A stretch of DNA of 39,898 nucleotides from Legionella genomosp. 1 (GTDB taxonomy: Bacteria > Pseudomonadota > Gammaproteobacteria > Legionellales > Legionellaceae), in contig CAMDMN010000001.1 in the NCBI GenBank assembly GCA_945901965.1, positions 1-39,898 of the forward strand. Direction: 5' to 3'. Positions 34,953 through 39,898 of this stretch are shown piece after piece. The notes beneath the pieces were generated by a model. That model was not told the DNA's origin. It ran no database searches and saw only the letters and a list, made by a program, of their open reading frames with translations. Made by a program: the position numbers and the translations under genes. Within the stretch, counting starts at the first letter, position 1, and each line of letters begins with the position of its first letter.

Positions 34953-35116
34953 TTAGTAAGCCCTAAACAATAAATATTGGTGCATATGCCCTTCAACTTT
35001 TTCAATGTCATTTGGACTATCAACAGAAAATGAATGTCGATAAGGATATGGCGCTATGGGCTGTTTTAATCCATGATCCATTATACAATTACTGTCACAA
35101 CGTTCTTTTAATTCTA
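34953..35116 (-). pseudogene. 3' end of an IS-disrupted KdsB-like cytidylyltransferase
   Basis: Minus-strand frame of about 54 codons ending at TAA 34953-34955. It reads CDSNCIMDHG, then IAPYPYRHSFSVDSPNDIEKVEGHM, which matches the C-terminus of CMP-Kdo-synthetase-like enzymes (D..L..G.K...., SVDTPEDLEKVE). It is cut at 35116 by the left end of the IS element. Joining across the IS (dropping one CTA copy) continues the frame without a stop as HIHELIQLLELKER, so another piece of the gene survives at 36289-36340. Beyond that I find only stops. Confidence 0.6.
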
Positions 35117-35138
35117 ACACCTCGTTACTAATTTGTAA
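35117..35138 (+). repeat. Left terminal inverted repeat of the IS
   Basis: Begins ACACCTCGTTACTAATTTG and pairs with the right end at 36264-36285, whose reverse complement begins TCACCTCGTTGCTAGTTTC. About four mismatches in 22 positions. Confidence 0.65.
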
Positions 35139-35333
35139 CGGATAAATTTTTCATTTTTAAGCTTTCTATTTTTTTATCGGATATACCAGAGTCAACTTTT
35201 TAGCTCATTAATTTTTTTGACTGTTGTCACAAAATTAGATCATCTAACGCATCCTGTAACAACGCCCCCCTTGGCTAACTATTTGTGCCAATTTATCAAT
35301 GAGGCATGTGGTGTTGTAGGTGGATATGGCGGT

Positions 35334-36105
35334 TTACAAAAGCGCCTTATAATTAATAAGGGTATAAACCATCAGCTTCATCCCGAAATGCTGTGTGCTT
35401 GATCCACAAAAATAGTCGCTTGAATTCGTCATCCAAGGAGAACACGCGCACTATTGTTCTTAACTGATCTTCGAATATGGCCTTATCAAAAAACCGGTTT
35501 CTGCCTCGCTTTTTAGCATTTCTATTACTCTTGTTTTCATTGATATTTGGCGCCATACCCACATTGAAAATCATTTTTTCTATTTTTTTAGAGTCATATG
35601 CCCCATCCAGACTTATAAATGAACGTAAAACATCCATACTAACGGCTTTTGCAATATCTTTAAGTTTGTTAAATGCGCCTGGAAATAGTTTGGTCTCATT
35701 CGCATTGTCAGGTCCGGTAACAATGGGGGCAACGACATTACAGTTCCTATCACACAACGCGACTATTTTATCTCCTGTCAGATGATTGTGGTCGCTTTTG
35801 CCAATATTATCGCAACTTTTTTTGCAGAGGTTATTGTGCTGTTCCCGTGAAGAACGCTGGTGTCTAAAAGAGACTCCCTCTCTAACTTTGCAACCGATGA
35901 TTCAAAAACTCGGTCAAAAAACCGCTGTTAACCCAGTTTTGGAAGTGTCTAAATAATCGAGAGTAACTTATCTCGGTCCTTCAAAATGGATCTTTATCTA
36001 TAGTGAGTTTATACCACTGGCATCCCGCGCGCATTAAGATCAAAAAATAATCAAGCATCTTAAAATATGAGATTTTTGGTTGTGGTCCTTGGCAACCTCC
36101 CTTTA
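35334..36105 (-). pseudogene. IS5-like DDE transposase, frameshifted
   Basis: Pieces in order on the minus strand: about 36080-36010 reads KMLDYFLILMRAGCQW, the N-terminal RxGCQW pattern; about 35900-35830 holds LDTSVLHGNST with the first catalytic Asp; 35353-35757 is an intact central frame, CDRNCNVVAPIVTGP through SLDGAYDS (second Asp) and KRGRNRFFDKAIFE to RTIVRVFS. The proper C-terminus, FGMKLMVYTLINYKALL, lies in another frame ending at 35334. At least two frameshifts and several stops separate the pieces, so it cannot make active transposase. About 260 residues can be pieced together, near full length for this group. Confidence 0.8.
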
Positions 36106-36192
36106 TGTGCGCAAAAACAAATTAATTAAAGCCAGACTAGGATAATTCAGTGGGTTCCAGCTGTAGCACGTCTTCATCCAGGAGATTCCCCA

Positions 36193-36285
36193 ATTTCTAT
36201 TAATTGTGTACCGCGAGCATGATACACCAGAAAACCCTTACCTACACTGAATTTAAAGGAAATTAGAAACTAGCAACGAGGTGAC
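36193..36285 (+). repeat. 93-bp direct repeat, copy A (right end of the IS)
   Basis: Matches 39517-39609 without gaps at about 82 of 93 positions by eye. It contains GTGTACCGCG, ATGATACACCAGAAAA and TTAGAAACTAGCAA, and ends at the IS terminus. Both copies have the same orientation and bracket the plus-strand trio. Confidence 0.85.
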
Positions 36286-36692
36286 TAAAAGTTGAATTAA
36301 TTCATGAATGTGCTTATAAAACACCTGAGCAAGCAAGTCTTAGCATATTTCAATACCTGGAAGTATATTATAATAATAATTGAATGCATTCAGCTATTGA
36401 CTATAATACTATATTTGAGTTCAAATGTGCTGGGTGATTGTCAAAGATCGGTATCCACTAAAACACGTAAGATTATCATGATACACCAGAATCTGCAGCT
36501 CGAAATGTTACGAATATTTGGTAAGGTTTAAGTCTCAGTATTGTAATTTATCAGATGAATTACTTGGCCGAGTTGAATCCACGTTAAGTGATGTCGTTTC
36601 TGAAAGAAAGTACAAGATGAAACTTTCATTAACTTATTGATGCTGATTAAGTTAAATTAAATATAAGTTATGATTTTTATGGAGAGATTGGC
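36286..36692. other. Gap between the IS and the plus-strand trio
   Basis: 36289-36340 carries a short further piece of the disrupted cytidylyltransferase on the minus strand (frame VFYKHIHELIQ before the IS junction). The rest shows no convincing gene: the plus-strand frame 36304-36531 has no recognisable motif and overlaps the remnant. A 15-base copy of CATGATACACCAGAA from the IS end reappears near 36477-36491. A possible promoter for the trio is TTGATG (36637-36642) with ATATAA 18 bases later. Confidence 0.5.
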
Positions 36693-37691
36693 ATGAGAGA
36701 AGTGGACATTAGACCAGAAAATATTTTTAGTGAATACTTACGCTTAACTCAAATAGATGCGGAGACATTTTTCACAAACTCAGAATGTGTTGATATAGAT
36801 TGTCCAGCTTGCGCTGCCCTTGATAAAAAGTACGCTTTCACGAAACAAGGGTTTGATTATCAAGTCTGTCAAAACTGTGAAACACTGTATCAATCACCAC
36901 GCCCTCTTAAAGTTTTATTTGATAATTTTTATTTTGACTCACCATCATCAACTTTCTGGGGAGAGCAATTTTTTCCTGCTGTTTCTGAAATTAGACGTGA
37001 AAAAATATTTAAGCCTCGATGTGAAGCAATCATCAATAAATGCCAAAAATGGGATTTTGAGCCAAAAACAGTAATAGATGTAGGTGCTGGATTTGGTGTT
37101 CTTCTCGAAGAAATGCAAAAACTGGCTCCAACTGCAGAGTATTTGGCTATCGAGCCCGGACATATTTTATCCAAAGTGTGCATGGATAAAGGCTTCGATA
37201 CACTTATATCAACAGTTGAGGAAGCTCATGAATGGCATGACAAAGCTGACTTACTTACATGTTTTGAAGTAATTGAACATACCTATAACCCATTAGAGTT
37301 TGTCGCGGCTTTAAAAAACATCCTGAAGCCAGGTAAAAAAGTATTAGTGACCGGCTTGTGTGGTGATGGATTTGATATAAAAATATTATGGGAACATTCA
37401 AAAAATATTTCACCCCCTCATCACATAAATTTTATGTCGGTAGAAGGATTTAAATTACTTTTTGAAAGAGCAGGATTTGTTAATGTTAGTGTTGAAACGC
37501 CTGGAAAATTAGATGTGGATATAGTTCTTAACGCATTGAATGATGAGAGTATAAGAAAAAATCTAAACTTAAGTAGACTTGAATCTCATTTGGTAGCGCA
37601 ATTCAAGGATAATCCACATACGTTACAACAATTTCTTGCTGACAACCAATTGAGTTCACATTGCTGGATCTGGGCTGAGAGACCATTGTAA
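36693..37691 (+). CDS. SAM-dependent methyltransferase with N-terminal zinc-ribbon-like motif
   Basis: Predicted class I methyltransferase of 332 residues. Four cysteines form two CxxC pairs at CPAC (about 38-41) and CQNC (about 58-61), followed by ETLYQSPRP, a layout typical of sugar C- or O-methyltransferase-like proteins. The SAM site is VIDVGAGFGVLLEEM (about 126-140), and CFEVIEHTYNP is motif IV. HHINFMSVEGFKLLFERAGF is the usual tail of Methyltransf_23-like proteins. ATG with GGAGAG six bases upstream. First gene of a plus-strand trio; its base composition is less AT-rich than that of the minus-strand operon. Substrate unknown. Confidence 0.82.
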   Translation: MREVDIRPENIFSEYLRLTQIDAETFFTNSECVDIDCPACAALDKKYAFTKQGFDYQVCQNCETLYQSPRPLKVLFDNFYFDSPSSTFWGEQFFPAVSEIRREKIFKPRCEAIINKCQKWDFEPKTVIDVGAGFGVLLEEMQKLAPTAEYLAIEPGHILSKVCMDKGFDTLISTVEEAHEWHDKADLLTCFEVIEHTYNPLEFVAALKNILKPGKKVLVTGLCGDGFDIKILWEHSKNISPPHHINFMSVEGFKLLFERAGFVNVSVETPGKLDVDIVLNALNDESIRKNLNLSRLESHLVAQFKDNPHTLQQFLADNQLSSHCWIWAERPL

Positions 37692-37713
37692 TTTTAAAAA
37701 GAGAGTTAAACTA

Positions 37714-38487
37714 ATGAGACAATTTACCCTAAAACAAAAACTACAAACTGGGAAATTAACCTTAGGGGCTTGGATAACATTGGGACATACTGCCATTGCG
37801 GAAATTTTTGCTCAGGCAGGTTTCGATTGGGTGGTTGTTGACCTTGAGCACAGTACTATCTCTATCGAGAAAGCAGGTGATTTGATCAGAGTCATTGACC
37901 TTGCGGGTGTTCCTGCATTAGTGCGGCTGACATCAAACGATGATTGTCTCATCAAACGAGTGATGGATGCTGGTGCCTATGGTATTGTGGTGCCGATGAT
38001 CAACTCATCTGAGGAAGCTGTTAAAGCAGTAATGGCAACACGTTACGCTCCTCACGGAACGCGTGGTGTTGGATTGGCACGAGCACAAGGATATGGACGA
38101 AATTTTAAAGATTACCTTGAGTGGCAGGAAGATTGCCCACTGGTTATTGTGCAGATAGAGCATGTTAGTGCTCTTAATAATTTAGAAGCAATATTTAGCG
38201 TTGATGGTGTTGATGGGTTTATTATTGGACCATATGATTTGTCCTGCTCTATGGGGATACCTGGTCAATTTGATCACCCTGATTTTATAAGTGCTATGGA
38301 GTCCATTAAAACCACGGGAGAACGAATGGGGTGTCCTGCTGGTATTCACATTGTGGAACCAAGTCCACAGCAGTTAGAACAAAATATTGCTGCAGGGTAT
38401 CAATTTATCGCATATAGCGTTGATATTCGTATGCTAGATGTTAGCGCGCTTAATGGTATTAGTGTGTTTAAGGAGCTTAATAAATGA
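37714..38487 (+). CDS. HpcH/HpaI-family class II pyruvate aldolase
   Basis: Metal-dependent aldolase of 257 residues that joins pyruvate to an aldehyde, or cleaves a 4-hydroxy-2-keto acid. All four key positions of HpaI are present at nearly the same numbers: H46 in DLEHS, R71 in LVRLT, E149 in QIEH and D175 in GPYDLS. RGVGLARAQGYG is the substrate-loop region of RhmA-like members. The gene overlaps the next one by ATGA, so its product should be handed to the cytidylyltransferase pathway: a 2-keto-3-deoxy sugar acid is the natural link. Ribosome binding site AGAGAG upstream. Confidence 0.88.
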   Translation: MRQFTLKQKLQTGKLTLGAWITLGHTAIAEIFAQAGFDWVVVDLEHSTISIEKAGDLIRVIDLAGVPALVRLTSNDDCLIKRVMDAGAYGIVVPMINSSEEAVKAVMATRYAPHGTRGVGLARAQGYGRNFKDYLEWQEDCPLVIVQIEHVSALNNLEAIFSVDGVDGFIIGPYDLSCSMGIPGQFDHPDFISAMESIKTTGERMGCPAGIHIVEPSPQQLEQNIAAGYQFIAYSVDIRMLDVSALNGISVFKELNK

Positions 38488-39263
38488 ATGTCCTTGGTAT
38501 TATTCCAGCGCGTCTTGCCGCGAGCAGGTTTCCAAATAAACCTTTAGCAAAATTACTTAACATGCCTATGATTGGTCATTGTTACCATCGAACATGTTTG
38601 GCTCTTGGAGCTGAGAGAACTTATGTGGCAACATGTGATGATGCTATTGCCGAGTATGTTCATTCTATTGGCGGCAAGGTTGTGATGACTTCAATTGAGC
38701 ATAGTCGCGCTACAACGCGTACTGCTGAAGCGTTAGAAATAATAGAGAAAAAGACAGGTAATAAATCAGATGTAATCGTTATGGTTCAAGGTGATGAGCC
38801 ACTTATTCCCCCTCAGACTATTGCGGACACACTATTACATTTCAATGATCTTTCGTTGGATGTTGTAAATGTGATGTCAAAATTAAAAACATTGGATAAA
38901 TTTATAGACAAAAACAATGTTAAAGTTGTGGTAGATCGGAATAGCAATGCATTGTATTTTTCTAGAGAACCTATTCCATCCTTATGGAAAGGATGGGAGC
39001 ATATCCCTCGTTACATGCAAACTGGTATTATTGCTTTTCGCCGCAATATGTTATTGCATTTTAATAGTATGCCTGAAACCGAACTTGAGCAAATTGAATC
39101 AGTCGACATGAATAGGTTGCTTGAAACAGGAAGTAAGATTCGTATGGTATTAACAGAGGCAGTAACCATTGGTGTAGATACGCCAGACGAGTTGAAAGAA
39201 GCTGAGCAGTTGTTGCAAGATGATTTGTTTATTAGCCGCTATCTTGAAATGCACAGACAGTAA
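38484..39263 (+). CDS. KdsB-like CMP-(3-deoxy-2-keto sugar acid) synthetase
   Basis: Cytidylyltransferase of 259 residues similar to CMP-Kdo synthetase. It has IIPARLAASRFPNKPLAKLLNMPMIGH at the N-terminus (CTP loop with Arg and Lys), VMVQGDEPLIPP with the metal-binding Asp, YFSREPIPS, the TGIIAFRR strand and C-terminal GVDTPDELKEAE. Housekeeping KdsB is normally encoded with lpxK or kdsA-type genes elsewhere, so this copy, coupled by ATGA to an aldolase, probably activates a different keto-deoxy acid for the O-chain. GGAG lies eleven bases before the ATG. Confidence 0.86.
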   Translation: MNVLGIIPARLAASRFPNKPLAKLLNMPMIGHCYHRTCLALGAERTYVATCDDAIAEYVHSIGGKVVMTSIEHSRATTRTAEALEIIEKKTGNKSDVIVMVQGDEPLIPPQTIADTLLHFNDLSLDVVNVMSKLKTLDKFIDKNNVKVVVDRNSNALYFSREPIPSLWKGWEHIPRYMQTGIIAFRRNMLLHFNSMPETELEQIESVDMNRLLETGSKIRMVLTEAVTIGVDTPDELKEAEQLLQDDLFISRYLEMHRQ

Positions 39264-39721
39264 AGTTTGGTAATAAATGTTATTTTGGAATAAAACCGAT
39301 GTTCCGCGTCTAATTTGAAGTAATTTTCAATTAAAAGGGGATGAAAGTCCCAATTGAGTTCCAATCAAGACAAAGATCAAATCAATAAACGTAGTAATAC
39401 CATATGGTAGCGCGTGCATTTTTTTAATTTTTGAAGCCATGTTATTAAATCGCGATACCGTAAGTAGCGAACAGTTGAGTCATCTTAGATTGATGTGGTT
39501 TAATTAAAGCACATCAAATTTCTATACATTGTGTACCGCGCGTATGATACACCAGAAAAACCTTAGCTAAACTGATGTTAAAGGGAATTAGAAACTAGCA
39601 AGGAGGTGATATTTTTATTATTTATATAATATCTTGTTGTAATTATTTACCCCATATGTTTTCGATATTAAATATATTTATAAAGGTTAACATTAATCAT
39701 TTTTTCTGTTCTAAATGTTAT
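39264..39721. other. Non-coding gap with a second IS end
   Basis: No gene seen. Homology to the end of the IS covers 39517-39609, and TTAATTAAAGC just before it (about 39501) also occurs upstream of copy A, about 57 bases further from the repeat, so copy B appears to be the same IS end with an internal deletion. A weak stem (GGGA/TCCC near 39339-39352, flanked by CAATT/AATTG) could end transcription of the trio. The far end of this IS copy was not found. Confidence 0.5.
39517..39609 (+). repeat. 93-bp direct repeat, copy B (truncated IS end)
   Basis: Ungapped partner of 36193-36285 with about 11 differences. It ends in AAGGAGGTGA where copy A has AACGAGGTGA. No transposase remains beside it, so it is a solitary relic of a second insertion or of a rearranged first one. 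Confidence 0.85.
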
Positions 39722-39898
39722 CTAATCCTCACCAACTAAAGATAATAAATAGTTTCCATAATTATTTTTTTGTAAATTTTTTGCTATATCTTTCAAATTA
39801 GATGATGACAACCAACCATTACCATATGCAATTTCCTCTAAACAAGCAATTTTATAACCTTGACGTTTTTCAATAGTCTCAACGAACTGTCCTGCTCC
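39722..39898 (-). CDS. rmlA: Glucose-1-phosphate thymidylyltransferase, C-terminal part
   Basis: Partial gene entering from the right edge; 58 codons and TAG (39722-39724). It reads GQFVETIEKRQGYKIACLEEIAYGNGW, then NLQKNNYGNYLLSLV, the characteristic C-terminus of RmlA. The enzyme makes dTDP-glucose, the precursor that RmlB turns into dTDP-4-keto-6-deoxyglucose. That is the substrate of the FdtA-like isomerase at 16476-16874, so the O-antigen locus evidently continues beyond the window with the rml genes. Same strand as the main operon, separated from it by the IS and the trio. Confidence 0.92.
   Translation of the reverse strand, partial: GAGQFVETIEKRQGYKIACLEEIAYGNGWLSSSNLKDIAKNLQKNNYGNYLLSLVGED

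Larger units (their letters stand above)
35117..36285. mobile_element. Decayed IS5-like insertion sequence (about 1.17 kb)
   Basis: The ends are imperfect inverted repeats: 35117-35138 against the reverse complement of 36264-36285 agree at about 18 of 22 positions (core CACCTCGTT). A CTA triplet flanks both ends (35114-35116 and 36286-36288), a possible 3-bp target duplication. The interior holds a frameshifted DDE transposase on the minus strand. The element sits inside the KdsB-like remnant. Family assignment comes from transposase features (RxGCQW-type N-terminus) and short duplication, recalled rather than searched. Confidence 0.72.

Noticed and set aside
35477..35785. 102-codon plus-strand open frame
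   Set aside because: It is the complementary shadow of the transposase remnant, whose minus-strand frame carries the conserved DDE motifs.
36304..36531. 75-codon plus-strand open frame
   Set aside because: No recognisable motif, no ribosome binding site, AT-driven composition, and it overlaps the cytidylyltransferase remnant on the other strand.
39310..39430. Short minus-strand frame beginning MASKIKKMHALPYG, and a GGGGATGAAAGTCCC stretch that recalls group II intron RNA
   Set aside because: The frame is only 38 codons with no family resemblance, and no intron domain V or reverse transcriptase is present.
1..39898. tRNA, rRNA and CRISPR arrays
   Set aside because: No cloverleaf-like, rRNA-like or regularly spaced repeat pattern was noticed in any intergenic region.

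Overview
The window looks like chromosomal DNA of a gammaproteobacterium, most probably Legionella or a close relative. The DNA is AT-rich, and the 64-residue CsrA at 963-1157 is, from memory and without a search, very close to the Legionella global regulator. Most of the window is one large, mosaic lipopolysaccharide O-antigen locus, read almost entirely on the minus strand (from about 34.9 kb down to 5.1 kb). It is bordered on the left by housekeeping genes (birA, csrA, pgi, an ElyC-type gene) and a WbpL/WecA-type initiating transferase.

Left edge (1-5.1 kb): the tail of an unknown gene, birA, csrA, the polyprenyl-phosphate sugar-phosphate transferase, pgi, the ElyC-like gene, and a decayed sugar-nucleotide epimerase/reductase gene not found by simple ORF calling. 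O-unit part 1 (5.1-9.0 kb): a GT4 transferase, a polymerase-like membrane protein and a first Wzx flippase. O-unit part 2 (9.1-24.7 kb): UDP-L-FucNAc synthesis (fnlA, fnlB, fnlC) with its WbuB-type transferase, a second Wzx, a dTDP-3-acetamido-3,6-dideoxyhexose set (FdtA/B/C type), Wzy, a GT2, a CDP-sugar set (RfbF, RfbG, cupin epimerase, aminotransferase), a GT-B protein and a sulfotransferase-like protein. rmlA, needed for the dTDP branch, enters at the right edge of the window.

Acyl module (24.8-29.5 kb): methyltransferase, acyl carrier protein, FkbH-type HAD enzyme, a MaoC-SDR fusion and a hexapeptide acyltransferase. This combination, known from polyketide extender-unit synthesis, appears here inside an O-antigen operon and probably makes an unusual carrier-bound acyl group for a sugar. 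Cyclitol-like module (29.6-35.1 kb): SIS sugar-phosphate isomerase, 2-hydroxyacid dehydrogenase, 6-phosphogluconolactonase-like protein, a dehydroquinate-synthase-family cyclase, SDR and Gfo/Idh/MocA oxidoreductase. A KdsB-like cytidylyltransferase once headed this operon but has been cut by an IS5-like element.

Right edge (35.1-39.9 kb): the decayed 1.17-kb IS element with terminal repeats and a possible 3-bp target duplication, then a plus-strand trio (methyltransferase, HpcH/HpaI aldolase, KdsB-like cytidylyltransferase) lying between two directly repeated copies of the IS end, then the rmlA tail. The trio probably makes a CMP-activated 2-keto-3-deoxy sugar acid. The strongest candidates for undescribed biology are the acyl-carrier module, the cyclase module and the aldolase/cytidylyltransferase pair. 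No tRNA, rRNA or CRISPR array was seen.
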